Part shown: one piece after another, positions 1 through 14,064 of the stretch
Layout: each line of letters begins with the position of its first letter
How positions within the stretch are numbered: the stretch's first letter is position 1
Assembly: GCA_905250075.1 (NCBI GenBank)
Contig: CAJNOP010000030.1
Span: forward strand, 1,236,539-1,300,538
Direction: 5' to 3'
Source: Rotaria sp. Silwood1
Taxonomy: Eukaryota; Rotifera; Eurotatoria; Philodinida; Philodinidae
DNA length: 64,000 nt
Position numbers and translations under genes: made by a program
Notes under the pieces: generated by a model
The model's database searches: none
What the model was told of the DNA's origin: nothing
The model's input: only the letters and a program-made list of their open reading frames with translations

Positions 1-877
1 AAACCAGCAGAAAAATATTTGAGAAGAAAGCATCGAATATTCTATTTCAGTAGAAATACATGAAAAATCAAGATTTTACTACTCGATGAAGAAGCAAGAT
101 CAGAAAAAAAATCAATCAAAATTGTTATTTTATATTTTTCTTCTTCATTATGCATATCTACATGACCATTAAAAAACGATATTGAACAATTATTTTTAGA
201 TTCAATCCATTACAATTGTTCATTTTGACTGGAATCACTTCCAGCAACGTCACTTTCACTTCACAATTCATATAATTTTATTGAAGTTTTACTCATTTGA
301 AATATAGAAATGAAAGGGTTCATTAACAAAGTCACAAAAAAGTTGAATTAATAATCATCTATTTGTGTATTTCAAACATAAAATAAGAGAGGGATATCAG
401 TAGAAAGGAAAAACAGGAACATCAATCCAATTGTAAAGTTAATCAAAAGACATTGTGCTGTTTACGCTGTTGTTCATGCACAAAGATGCAAATAAAAAAA
501 ACCGAGCTTATGATGAATGTGCCAAAAGCTTCATATATTTTAGATCTTCTTAGTACATTTGCTATTCGGAATTTCATAAAGAAGAAATTATGGAAAATGA
601 ATTGTTGCACGGAGCGTCATCTATTGGTTAAGATCATTGTATTTTCTACGACAGCTGAAATATTTATTTGTCAGAAAAGTTCATCTATTTAAACAAATAA
701 TAAATAAAGAACCATTTAATTCTTTACATGTCTAACAAATCTAAAGCTCTTTGTTTAATCAACCAATGATAATACATACAAAATTAGCTCTCGAGAGCAA
801 TCAGATAAAAATCTTTTGCTTATTTGTTTTGGTCTGCTATTAAAATCATATTGTGTATATTATAAAACTTTTCCATC
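1..877. other. Intergenic, upstream of PRC1
   Basis: AT-rich sequence with no reading frame that resembles a known protein and no strong repeat. The last ~100 bases should hold the PRC1 promoter or leader, but no TATA box or splice acceptor is evident right before its ATG. Confidence 0.5.
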
Positions 878-3800
878 ATGTCACAAATCTTAATTCGACA
901 ACCTGGTGATATTGTCAATGAAGTTTATTCTCAAAATATTTCATCTATTATTAAAATGTGTTTTGATGCTGGTGATGATCCAACTACACTTATTGAAGAA
1001 GCTAAACGTGAGCTTCAAGTAATTATTTAAAGTTTAATTTTCTTTTTGATTGAATAAACAACAAAAAGAAATTATAATTTAGAAAATGGTTACTGAAATG
1101 ATAGCTGAAGATGATGCTTTACTCGAACGTAAACGTAGTGAACTTGCACCGATTCGTGCACGTTTTGAATCACTTTATCATGAATTACATCCTGATAAAA
1201 CATGTCCACAATATGGAAATACATTGCCTGTTCTTCAAGCTTTACGTATTTATGTTGATGAACATAAGAAATTAAAAGAAGAACATGAAAAATTACTTGA
1301 ACGTGAACCAGATATTCGTCGTGAAGAAAGACAATTGTGTAATGAATTAAATGAACGTTCATTACAAATTGATAATTCAAATTTTAATTCAAAACAACTC
1401 GTTACACAAATAAGTCTTTTATCGGAACATATTGCTGAATTACGTGAAGAAAAAGTATTAGAATGTTTATTTTTGAAATTTTATTTTGAAAATTTTATTT
1501 TAGACAAAACGTATTAATCATTTATCTGAAGTAATTCGAACGTTACATGAATATGAAGAAGTTTATGGATGGAAAAGACCAACAAATGAAACAATGGTTG
1601 GACATTTATTAGCACTTGGTCTAACTCAAATCGATCAATATACATTAACAAAAGAAGCTTTAGAACTTGTTGATAAAGAATTCGCTGAAGTAAGAATTTT
1701 TATCTTTTATGAAAAATTTTCAAAATCAAATTTTCAAATAGACAACTGAACAAGTACAAAAAGCTGAAGCTTGTTTTGAACAATCACATAAACAATTATT
1801 AACATTAATGAGAAAACATCAATCATTAATTCCTAATGAAAAAGCTGTAGCAGTTACAAATAGTAAACATTGTCGAATATCAAAATTACCTGATGTAAGT
1901 TTTCATTATGAGTAATACTCTATATAAGCCATAATCGACTTCGTACAATCAGTGGTCGCCAATTGGGCTAGTTTTTATAGAAGTTATAGTAGAAAGTATT
2001 TGATAAATTTCTAGGCAAGTCATTCGAAAAAATATCGTTTCATTCTCGTAATCGAGAGGTTTTTCCAAGATTACTATCGTTGAAGAAGCAGAATTTTTGC
2101 GATCTTTATGACAATATAAAAACTAGCTTAATAGGCAATCACCAATTGAGCAGTTCCTATGAAAATTGATCATGATTCAGGTGGAGTAGCTCTTATATGA
2201 ATATAAATGCCAAAAAAAAAGAAACAAAATTTTTGATCTAGCTTATTGCGGAAGTCGATCGATATACGGAACATGCAATGGAAAAATTAACAAGTGACAT
2301 ATTAAAAGCACGTGAACGAATTCATGTTATACTTAATAAACTTTCAGTTAATGATGTTACTAATGATTCGAAATATGCTATTTTATATACTAGTAAATAT
2401 CAATGTTGTTAGTTTTTATTATAAACGAAAAGTTTTTTATCGTTAAATTTTAGATGATTTTACAGAAGATGTCTATTTTATGCATGAAGAACTTGTACAA
2501 GAATTAGAAGCTCAATATGAAGTTAATAAATCAATGTATGAACAAATTGAAATATGGAATGAATTATTTCTTGAATTTCAAGAATTTGAAGTAAAATTTT
2601 TCTTTGATTTTTTTTCTTCTATATTTTATGAAATATTTCCTTTAGAAAAATGCTAGTGATCCACAACGTTTTCATCGTCGAGGTTATAGTGCACTTGCAG
2701 AAGAAAAAACTCGTAAAAAATTAGAAGCAACATTACGAGAATGTGAATTACGTCTTCAAAAGCTTGCTAATGAATTTATAGAAAAAAATAATGGACAACC
2801 ATTTATTATGAGTGCTAATGGAAAAGAAATTACAGATTATATTGCACAAAGAAAAGAAGATTATACGAAAGCAAAAGAACGAGAACGTGAAGCTGCAAAA
2901 GTAAGATAAGAAAATATTTCATTTTCTATACATTCATTAAACTATGTACATTATTTTATAAAGATTATCAATAAATGATACTAACATTCATATTCAGAGC
3001 AAATATCTTAGTACAAAAAAAAGTGACCTTCATCTAATGAATCTATTAACAATCCATAAACTATGGACTTTTTATTATTAGATAAATAATAGGAAAAACT
3101 AATATTGATACACTATTTTAAACGTCTGTTCTTATGCATAGTTTATTTTAGGTAATAATCAGAACAGCTAACATTTTTTAACACTTATTAACATTTTGGT
3201 GACGATATAGACTTTAAACCTCTCATGAATATTTAAGTAACTAAAATATGAAGGAAAAATAGACTTATAATGTAGTTTATAAGCACTAATGGCTTTTTAA
3301 TTTTTATAATGGTTTGTCAAATAATGTCAAGTTTATAACTTTGTGGGTCTTAGCACAGATGTAACTATCTTTTATTATTAGTCTTTGAAAATTATGAAGA
3401 TACCAAGAAAACTACTCATTATTATCAAATTCATCTCTCGTTTGATTTTACTATTGTCTCTCTACAGGATTTTAATCGAAGAGGAACAGGAGAGAGGGCT
3501 TCAGGTTATTTTTAGTCCTTACGTTCTATACATCTCATAGAAAAAAGTATTTGAGAATTCTAAGCCTACGACAACTTTTGCTTTACTGGTCGAGCTGTTC
3601 CTGAGATATCCAGAAATGAGGTGTAACATACTCTTAAAGTACCCAGTGAATATGTTTTTGCATATTTTATTGATAAATGTATCAATGAGAAGCACTTATA
3701 AAAAAAATACTCTTCCTGAGTGGTTATTCGAACATCTAATTCGTCACTTATATAGTTATGTCATTTGCGAAGTTTCTCTCGTTTTCATTGCCTATCTTTT

Positions 3801-4850
3801 AAATATTCTCTTTTTTTGTGCTTCAAAAGTTTATTTACTAATTTTCAATAATAAGCAGTCGAGTGGACGTTGTCTAAGATTAATATTGTAGACGATATTA
3901 TTTGTGGTGTGTATTACTTTTCTTTCCTTGGATATTTCTTATGAATAAATTCTTTCAAACAAGAAATCGACTTCAAATGAAAAAGTATGTACGGATACAA
4001 TGATACGTGTTCGCCCAACTCCTTTACAGTCGGTACCTGATGCTGATGAAATCATTAACAACAACGAAAATAATCAATGTGCTACTACATTTTGTATTTC
4101 AGTGTTAAAAAAAGAAAAAGTATCTTTTCTAAATCTTTTCTTGTCTATGTTATATTTCTCGGAATTGTTTTCTACATATAAAAAAAACGTATATTTTTAT
4201 TTTGGTTGTAATTTTATTGTATATGAAAAAGAATAAAACTTAACTATTAGAAAGACTGCATGAACATTATTGATTCTAGGCTGTACATGTTACGTCCGCA
4301 GGTACAATTGTTGGACGAACACCATTAAAAACGAAACAAATGACTGGTACAACACCGAGTGTTGTATCAAAACGTGTAAGAAAAAAATAATTGAGCTTTT
4401 TCAATTAGCCAAAGAAAATAAAATCGTTTAGTCTGACCAAAGTACAAATATTCGTACACCATTAACAACATCTCGTCGTGTCGGTATTCCACACTTACCT
4501 ACGGGTAAAACACCATTAGATAATTCTACAATGAAAACACGATCACAACAAAAACAATTACAAACAACCAAACGTATTAATATGGATGCAACACCATCAA
4601 CAATCGTTACACCTGTTAAACAACGTCGTCTTATTGATCAAATTATTAATACAACGGAAAATACTTCAACACATAGTTTAGCAGTAGAAAACACAACTAT
4701 GGGTTTGAAATCTTCAATGATGGTATGATTCCTTTGTTTTTTGATAATTCACTATGATTGCCATTTTCATTTTTGCGTTAGATGACACCATCGCGAAAAC
4801 AACCATTAATCAAACGAGCCATTCCAACTCCAAATCGTACTCATAAATAA
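878..4850 (+). CDS. PRC1: PRC1/MAP65/Ase1 family microtubule cross-linker
   Basis: Bundles antiparallel microtubules at the spindle midzone and is needed for cytokinesis (family knowledge). Eleven exons read in frame: 878-1018, 1083-1454, 1504-1689, 1742-1894, 2242-2404, 2454-2590, 2646-2900, 3964-4119, 4280-4375, 4432-4722, 4782-4850, giving about 672 aa (human PRC1 is 620). The N-terminal two thirds is charged, helical and coiled-coil-like. The family signature lies in exon 7: after Phe-Glu comes NASDPQRFHRRGYSALAEE, followed by Arg/Lys-rich helices, which matches the spectrin-like microtubule-binding region of MAP65 proteins. The C-terminal exons are basic and rich in Thr-Pro (TPLQ, RTPL, KTPL, MTPSRK), as in the disordered regulatory tail that carries CDK sites. 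Most introns are 50-60 bp; intron 4 (347 bp) and intron 7 (1063 bp) are long and hold no recognisable gene. A polyadenylation hexamer is at 4946-4951. Confidence 0.9.
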
Positions 4851-6697
4851 AGCACATTATGAAAATGTAAATAATATAATTATCGTTGTTTGTTTGTTTT
4901 CTTATTTTATATGTACAGTTGACAGAAATAGAAAAGAGAAATATTAATAAATGTATTGATGATTCTTTGTAATAAGAAAATAAAAGAATAAACATACTAA
5001 CAGATTTACATTTTAATGTAACAGGAATTCGTAAGTAGTGGTGAATATATTGTACAAACTAATAGATCGTCCTGATGATCGAAGTGAAGCAAATACATAT
5101 AGAGCATTATAAAAGAAAAAAATCAACTATTTTAGGAGTTTCAGTAGTGAACAAAAGTCTTTTCCTTACTAGATCTTAGCTACCATAGGTACTAAGGTTT
5201 AAAATTTTGTGTGCACACAAACCAGCAAAAATGTAGATTAGAACCAACGACTTGCCCCCGATTGCTTAAATACAATCAAAAATCAACTTATCTTTCTTCA
5301 TTTATTAGTTAATCAAATTAATTTTAATGCGTCTTTCAAAAGAATTAGCTAAATACAAACGAGCTTTATTATTTGTATTCATTGATTCAATATTAATCGT
5401 TACTGATGGAGTCAATAAGAAATTCGTTGCATTAGTGATATCCAATTAGATTGCACTGTTTGAACACATTAAAAAATTAAATCAAATTAATCATAAATTT
5501 GAAAATGAGATTATCACGAGACATAACAACTCTTTTTTGTCTAGAGTAAGAAGAAATTTACAATTATTTTTAGAAAAAAAAAGATTCAAGTTTATGCATA
5601 GCATTGGAATTAATATAAAAACAAAGACAAAGAATTTTATCTTAAATTTGTTGGAAATATGAACTATTTTTATTGGACATCGAGTTTTCAACAGTTTTGT
5701 CTTGAATAATATTAATGAATAATAGTTCGATTTATGAAGCTAAGTTCACTATTTAGTCGATAAATTTTTATATTGTTGAAAATTTGATAAATTTGGATTG
5801 CATGTCATTCTAGAAATAAAATGATAAGATTCATAGGTTTATATAGACAAATATCTGATATTTTGAATGATTATTGAGTATAAAATTGATTATAGATTGG
5901 TAATGCATTGTATGAAACTGACTCGTTCGTTATTACTTTGTGATATTTCTATACTTAGTTTCGAGGAGCTTTTCAAAAATTTTCGTACAATCCCTTTTTT
6001 TGATTAAATGTAATTGCGAATTTGTATTTAATCATTTCTACATTCTATCATTATCATCATGAACAAAATGTCATTTTTGGTTCGGTAAATAGCACAATCT
6101 ATACCTTTTTAGATATATAAATCTCTTAATGAAAATCAACCTAACCATAAACTTTCTTAAAACCTCTTGGAAAGGTTGCTGCTATTCTCTCGGACAAAAT
6201 GATCAATAAAGATGAATGTTTATATCCAAAGAAAGGTTATTTATTGTGAATATCAAATCATTAATTTAATCCTTTTTTTGTCAAAGAAGTTTTGTTCGAA
6301 AAACTTCAAGATTATAGAAATGGATCTCTGTAAATTTTTGATGATGATTCTCTATTTTAAGTATATTGGCATTCGACCAATTTCAGTCATACTTTTTTTT
6401 TTGATGTACATTAAAGATCATTGAAATTCAAGTTCTTTACATATATTGATGATCGGTCTTCGACAAGTAAGAGTTAAACTAATTCTGTTTTATAAATGGT
6501 GCTGAATACAAATTGAAATTCTATTTTAATTTGTTAGATTCCACTTAAATCTTCTCTTTATTAAGGTAATTTAATAGATAGACTAGTGTATCCTTATGCT
6601 TTTATAAATTCTTTAATATTTACTATGCATTCAATAGAACAGATTCACTTGTTGTCTTGATTGATAAAACCTAAATAGAGCAAAGTACAGTAATGTA
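4851..6697. other. Intergenic between convergent PRC1 and Tudor genes
   Basis: Holds the 3' ends of two convergent genes. The rest is AT-rich with only short chance reading frames. A weak tRNA-like stretch near 5238-5275 was considered and rejected. Confidence 0.5.
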
Positions 6698-9552
6698 TTA
6701 TTTTTGAAAACTTTCATTTTTTACTTCATAAGATTGATCCCAAAAAGTAACATCATTACTTGCTTCAGCTAAACGTGCTTTATCTAATAAATCAAAAATT
6801 GCCGATTGTTCGTAATGATATGCTTTTAAGATTTTTCTAACGCAATCAATTGAATATAAACTGATTTGAGTTGATATTAGCATAGAAGATGCTAATTTTA
6901 ATAATTGTGAACAAAGTAATGGATGAGAAAGAGGATCGATAATAATTGGTTTAAAGCCAAATTTGTTCGCCTTAGATTAAAAAAAAAACCAAAGATATAA
7001 ACATTTTTAATAAAAATTTTACATAAAATATTACAAGAATTTTTATTTTCTCTTCATCCAATTCATGTAGAATATCTGATATTATAAACCACGGCAACAT
7101 TATATAAGAATTAAATCTTGCAAAAATTAATTTGTCTGTCTCATTAATTAAAACAACTTTTGTTAGAGATAGGGATTTTGTTTGAGACGACTCTGTAGAT
7201 TCTATAGAAGGATGATCATCATCTTGACTTTTAGTAGAAGTATTTGTGTCGTGCATTATTCTGTTAAAAAGAAAAATGACATTCCAGAATTCTATTTTCA
7301 AGTAGACACCTACTCTCCAGCTTTCCAATAAAGTGCAATCATTGAATGCATTGGTTGTCCATCATCATCTAACATGTAAACCTTAACAATAAAATAAAAC
7401 GAATTTCATAATTTTTGAATTTATTACTACTTACAGAACTATCTTGATTATTAGTATCATCAATAGGTCTAGCCATTTTACAATGTATTAAAAAATCGTT
7501 AATACAAACATAAGCTTCATCATGTAGTGCAAATAAATTTACATAGAATGTATTATCACATCTCTTATATAATGGTTCAACATCACATTGACAATTATGA
7601 ACAACATTTTGAAAAGTTCTTGATACAACATCATTCCATTCGATATCATTATTTAATGGAGCAATCGACGCTAAACGACATGTCAGTAGATAAACAGGTC
7701 GAGAAGAATATTTTGTTAGTATAAAACGTATACGTGAACGTGGAACATTTTCTTCCCAAGAATTTAAATCAACAAAAAAAACATTAACAGTATCTTCATT
7801 TAAGTCATATTCCATTATTTGAGAACGATTCCATGCAAATGCTATTTCATCATATGTAACACAAAGAAGATTTTTACGCAAATATTCTTGAGATATTTGA
7901 AGATCATCAATTGAATTATAATAATCACTAAAAAAATAAAATAAATAAAATAAATAAATCAAAATAAATCAAAAAAATACTTCATATTTTTAAAAAATGC
8001 GTCACATTCAATGAAATCTCTTGTTAATTGAATTGTAAATGCATATGGAGAAATAATTGAAACAACACAACATTGTTGTACAACATTAAGTTCAAATGAT
8101 GAAGTTTCATACTTGTATCCGTTTGAAACAATATCAACCATTAATACTTCATTTTCTGGATTAGTTTCTTCAATAGATGTTTCATTCTAAATAGAGAAAA
8201 TATTCGGAACATTTTTGATCATACCAATGATCGACACCACCTTCATCTCAGACTGATATATTATTAAATTGTTTCATAAGGCATCGAAAATATTAGGGAT
8301 GTATCAATTTCAAATCTAGTCTAATTTGATTCTATTTCTTACCTTAGACTTGACTATGTGTGGTCTTGAAAAAATTGGTATAGAATTATGATGGTTATGC
8401 TTGAAAAAAATCTACACTTTCAATGTATTGAGAATACGTTTGAACAAAATATATATATAACATGTATTGTAATGGAAAAGGAAAAATATATATGGGTCAA
8501 AAATTTAGAAATTTTATTACAAAGTTTAATGTTCTCTTTCATTGATCATATAGTCTATACATTTATTCCTTTTTTTTTAAACAAAGTATAAATTTAGATC
8601 GCGTAAATGTACCTTTTGTTTTGACCGAAACGATATAAAGACAAAGAATAATTCTTTCATTAAATGTAAATATATAAACTTGGAAATAATTTGATTAATT
8701 ATTTGAAACGTTTTATGAATTATTATTCATATCATGAATCAAAATATCGATAAATAAATAGTTCTAAATAAATTAGATTCACAAAAGCAAACAAAGACAA
8801 AGATTCAAAATGAAAAAATCTGAAATGTTGATCTAAGTTTGATAAATTGTTTGAATATTAGATTTTATTTCAAAATCAATAAAATTTTTTAATAAAGTGA
8901 AAAAATATAACATTTAAAAACTAGATGATCTCGTATGTTTGAGTTTTTCAAATATCTCAATCTATATGTCGAATTACTATAATTACATTTAATTTAGAAT
9001 TATTCCTTGTCTATATTTCTTCTGGTTTAGAGCTTATTATTTATTAAGATTCATATAAGCACGATATTTTTACAATTAAAAAGAAATGTTTCTTTTAGAG
9101 AACGTTCCAGAATATATTCCCGTACATTTATAAACTAAAAATATGCCTAAAAAATATTTTTATATTTCTTAAAATATATAAATCATGCTAAATATAAATA
9201 AATCATCATAAATCGATTCCACAAAACTTCATCATAGTTTGAAAATTTGGTTTTCTTTTTATGCTCGATTATAAAAGCTTCGGAAATAAAATTTTTCAAT
9301 ATAACCTTGACTTACAAATGTCAAATTATTGTTCTTTGATGAAATATTTAAATTATCAATACCATTTTGACAAAAAAGTATTTGTTCTGTAACATCAATG
9401 AAATTATCTTTTGATTTTGTATTTGTTGATATTGATAAATTATTCGGGAACATTGAACTATTATATGCTTCAGCTTTTTCAATGCAATGTCGTATCATTT
9501 GCCTACCACTATTATTATTATTATTATTATTGTTATTTTGAGTTCGAGACAT
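6698..9552 (-). CDS. Tudor-domain (TDRD-like) protein
   Basis: Six exons on the minus strand: 9552-9316, 8186-7981, 7927-7435, 7381-7314, 7260-7035, 6970-6698, about 500 aa. All phases agree and the first donor is a perfect GTAAGT. Residues ~115-300 have the layout of an extended Tudor domain: a beta strand VVSIISPYAFTIQL, then a helical linker (DYYNSIDDLQ), then a Tudor barrel with VNVFFVDLNSWEENVPRSR and a LTCRLASIAPL strand leading into a second beta-rich half. Proteins of this type scaffold piRNA and germ-granule complexes by binding dimethyl-arginine on Piwi proteins (family knowledge). The usual FVDYGN motif reads FVDLNS here, so the aromatic cage may be incomplete. The N-terminus has a run of nine Asn (AAT/AAC repeat, 9511-9537). 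I cannot assign an orthologue. A splice-acceptor-like TTGCATTTGCAG lies 15 bases upstream of the ATG. Confidence 0.8.
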
Positions 9553-12500
9553 TTAAACAAAAGATTTCTGCAAATGCAATATAAAATTTTTATAGAATTT
9601 CATTAAAAAAAAAACAATCTAAGTATTCTAATTTTAAAAGTTTTATATTCTTATTTTTTCATAACAAAAAATATTCAGTTGTTTGTTTCATTAACCAATA
9701 CGTGTTCAGTGAGTTTTTTCTTTCACAGGTATGACAAGAGTCAGGTGACCAATCAGCTGCTTAGCAAAACATGCTCGTAGTATATGTGAATAGAAATTTT
9801 TAAAATGTACATTGAAGATAATGCTAAGCATTTTCAATGATTTTTTTTTTTGTGAAAATATAAAATTTATTTTACAAACTTTCCTAATTGTCAATAATGA
9901 GATTTGTATTCAAAATCAAACTATTGTATGTCTACATATCAGCGACACCGTCGTAATCACATGCTTTGATGCCTTCATAGAGACATTGTTTGATGTATCT
10001 TTTCAATGAGATGCATTAGTATATAGAGTATTGTCGATCACGAGAAGAATCCAAAGTTCAAAATAATAAAAAATAAAAGCATAACATAGTTGAATATAAT
10101 CAATTGAAAATATATATTTTTTGATAATGTATTAGAATCCTGAAGGTGGACTAAATAGCCTATTTTTTCTTTTGCAAGGTGAAATAAATGAATAAATTAA
10201 AATTGATTCATTATTTATTTACAAATATATTATATGACATCGTTTATCTAATTATATAAGAAAATCTTCACGGATTGTTAAATGTAACTTGAAAATACGC
10301 ACATTTTCACGCATATTTGGTAATATAAACAGTAGAAATATGATAGGTTCGGATATGATACATTATTTATTACCAATGAATAAATAAACAATTTTCTAAA
10401 GTTAGAATTAAGGTTATTCAACACACAAGTAATATATTCCTTAAATAAAACTTTTGCATGATTATGTGAAAGGAAGAAGATCATTTAAGGTTGTAAGCTA
10501 AATAAACGCACTCATTTATAAAAATCATGGTAATATCATGTTTCGCTATCAGTATTGTGAAAGTATATTGCATGTGAAGGTTACAATAATTGACTATGCG
10601 TTTTTTGTTCTAATGAATCTAATATTTGTAAAGATTGATCATAGATTAGATATTTGTTCAAAGGATAAAATAGTTAGAAATTTTTTGAATATGGATATTA
10701 CAACGAAAAACAACAAATAGTGTGATAAGATTCAAAATCAATGAAGAGGAAATTTTTAATAGGTCAAATTATTTTCCAGGCACTATCAGAAATAATTACG
10801 TATACCCATGAAAAACTATCGTACATAACAATAGTAATTGTGGTTAACTATATTAGACTAAAGACTTCAAAATTCAATCAACAAACCAATATTATATACA
10901 AAAATTCATATACAAGTTTTTGGTATTTAATTAGAAAAGAAGTTCTATGCACGGAATATTTTTCAATAGAGAAATACAAGTTGAAACAGGTAAATTGAGT
11001 TTTATATTATTATTGTTTTGTTTGATCAAATAGACTTATTTGACTACTTATCTGTTCAGAAATAAACAGCACTAATTTAACATAAAATTAGTCTTGAACT
11101 TTGCGTCGCAGCATCTAATAAATAAAAATTTTTCTGAATTCAAAGTCTAGTAGCGACAAATGCTTTGAACTGAAGAAAACTCTCAAACAAGTTAGATTGT
11201 ACCTTTGAAGAGACAACTTTCTATGAAAGTCTAGATTAAGGTAATTTACAAAAGGATTATTAATATTTGACATTATGTTATGTAAATGACTTAGCTATTA
11301 TGCATAGATTGTTAACGATAATATTATAACATAATCCAATTTCAATGCTTCAACATAACAACTTCTATTATGGTATCTTGAAATACAACACTGCTAAAAG
11401 GATAATAATATGAAACGATAAAAATAGCTCTTAAGATTATTTATTGCTTTTGTTCTTATGGAAAACATTATCTATCAGCAACAATCAACCGTATCAGAAT
11501 AGAACACAGTTTGCAGACATCAAATGAAAATAATATATACATATCAATGTGAAGATGATTGATCGCATAGTGAACCTGATTTCATCAATGAAACGGAAGG
11601 TTCTTTATATTCACGAAGACCTAGAATAGAAGAATAAAAATAGAGTATGACGAACAATTTCAGATAGTTCTCATGAGACATATTGAATAGAGTGAATGAG
11701 AATGTTTGAGTTAAAGACAATATTATTTGTATTCATTCTATAAAATCACGAATACGACAAAGTTCATTGTTCACATTGTGTATTTAGTTGCATATTTTCA
11801 TCTCTCTTTTTTTTTTTTTATCGAAAGTTTTTCAATATTACTGTTATTTTTTATTGGTTTATTACTCTGATCTATATTTGTCTTAACGGAAAGCTTAAAA
11901 TGTCTCATGGGATAAACACAATTAATAGTAAAATATCTATGCTTAAAAGAAATTTGCAAGACTTTTTGAAGTTACCATTATGTATATATATCAATACTAT
12001 TATATTCGAAGTTCATTAATTTTTTATATCCAAAATATAGATGTTATTAAAAAATATTTAAAATTTTTTCTATATATAGAATATTTTTTTATCAACATTT
12101 TTCTGAAGTGATATTTATGAACTCTAAAATCCTATTGAGTATGTTTCTATATATAGATAGATTACTTTTGAAGATTAAGCTCAATCATTTTCATTATAAA
12201 AAGCCAAGAGGGTTTTCATCTACCTGACTTATCTATTACTGAGTGTTTTTCTCTGATGTATTTATTGTGCTCATCTTATGCTTTATAAACATTTGTATGT
12301 TTTGACATGTTCACAATTATTCATGAAATACTAGTCACAAGTATTTATATGTGATATATCTGACATTTACGATTAGTATGTTGTAAGACTATAGAAAAAT
12401 TTTTGTAATATTCATATATAAGTAATACTTGATAGATAAATGTACTTGTCCAGACCTACACGTAGAATGCCAGCCCAATAATCAAACTTTAAGATTTCTA

Positions 12501-12805
12501 TAATGTAACATTTGTTTTTCATTTGGATCGACATAATATTTTCTTTTCAATTAGGATTAAGGTATTTATGATATAGGAGTCTATTATTGTGTCTATAATC
12601 ATAAAAAAGAACAGAAAGAATGCGCTAAAGAACAATAACAGATGATAAGGAAAAAACAAGAAGATGAATGAAGAGGTATAATTAACGTTGTTCTTAATTT
12701 TTATTTATTTGAAAAAAAATGACATTACTTTTTCTAAAATACAGATATATATCTCCAAGGTATTTTATTTCCTAGGTAGCATTCTTTTCTATATATAGTC
12801 AAAAA
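9553..12805. other. Intergenic, no gene recognised
   Basis: AT-rich. Frames of 60-85 codons occur on both strands, but none has a recognisable family pattern or splice-linked partners. The 5' end of the Tudor gene is at the left edge. Confidence 0.5.
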
Positions 12806-12905
12806 NNNNNNNNNNNNNNNNNNNNNNNNNNNNNNNNNNNNNNNNNNNNNNNNNNNNNNNNNNNNNNNNNNNNNNNNNNNNNNNNNNNNNNNNNNNNNNN
12901 NNNNN
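12806..12905. other. Assembly gap (100 N)
   Basis: Exactly 100 undetermined bases, the usual placeholder for a scaffold gap of unknown size. Missing sequence here could hide part of a gene. Confidence 0.99.
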
Positions 12906-14034
12906 AACGTTGAAAGTCAGATGTAAATATGCACAAGATCTAACTGTGTAGTTCAAAATTCTAATTAAGGTTTTCTGAAAAAAGACCTGTTGTTTCCGTG
13001 GAGTGTCGAGGAAGAAACTCTGGCATGTAAATATGAAAGATGACTTTTTACTATAAAGATTGCTTATTTTAATGCCTTATTCAGGTTTCTCTTAGGTTAA
13101 GCCTAAGCTCATATTACTAAACTCTTCAAACAAGAACCAAGTTCAAAGGATAACAATGAACAACACAAAGAACGCGCAATAAACAATAGGCATTGGTTTT
13201 TAATAAAATTCAACATTCTTTGTTTTTCAATCAAAAAATCCTTGATTAAAACCATTTCTATTCATATAACTATCGTCAGCATCATCATCACAATTAAATT
13301 TGTCTAAAAATAATGTTGTAACAAGTTAAATATTATTTTCATATACAAATCATACAAAGCAACATCAGAAACAAGGCTTAATAGATTAGCTATTGTGTGA
13401 ATCTATCCAAATTTAGATCTAAACGTTGATTCTATTGGTGATGAAGTTTTTAAATCTAATCATCTTCAAGTTTTTTACGTTTTAGTTCCCACTAATTTTT
13501 AATAAAAGCTTTTTACTCATGAATTTCTGAATGCATTGATGAAAATATCAATACGGAGAAATATAAATAGGAGAGTGAACTAATCGATTTGTTTCGAAAA
13601 AAATTCATATTACCTCGGAAAACGTCATTTAGAGATCGCTACCTTCCTCACTGAAATTCTGGATTCATCACTGTATAAAGATGCATCTTCAGTCAATATT
13701 TGATAATAATTCTTTACAAGAATTGTTCCTTTGACTCTGATCAATGTGTTGACAGAGCTATAATTTATATTTGAAGATAGTATTGAGATCCATCATTGAG
13801 ACAATGGTACTGTATACAAACGACATCTATTAATACTTCATATTAATGGTATGAACTTCGTAAACTTACTATGATACGCTGAATATTATTTCCTTTGATT
13901 TCATCAGTTAGTTTGTGTTGATTCCTTCGTTTTATATCGGTTGCTGCAATCGACTGCTTATCGGCATCATTGACTATTTAAAATCACGCAGTACTTATTT
14001 CATATTTATATATATATATATGTGTGTGTGTTGT
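12906..14034. other. Intergenic upstream of LARS1
   Basis: No gene seen. Ends in an alternating (TA)n(TG)n tract at ~14008-14031, followed by an acceptor-like AG at 14035-14036, 28 bases before the LARS1 ATG. Confidence 0.5.
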
Positions 14035-14064
14035 AGATAATCAAACTAAATCAAAATTAAAAAC

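Noticed and set aside
453..692. 79-codon plus-strand frame
   Set aside because: No family pattern, no splice partners and composition like random AT-rich DNA.
1090..1380. 96-codon minus-strand frame
   Set aside because: Antisense shadow of PRC1 exon 2.
3616..3891. 91-codon frame inside PRC1 intron 7
   Set aside because: Hydrophobic by AT-rich codon bias and inside an intron of a well-supported gene. Treated as chance.
5238..5275. tRNA-like stretch (AGAACCAACGAC followed by a GATTG...CAATC stem)
   Set aside because: The T-loop is imperfect, the anticodon loop has eight bases, and no D-arm or acceptor stem pairs with it. It may be a very old tRNA or SINE fragment, but this is not supportable.
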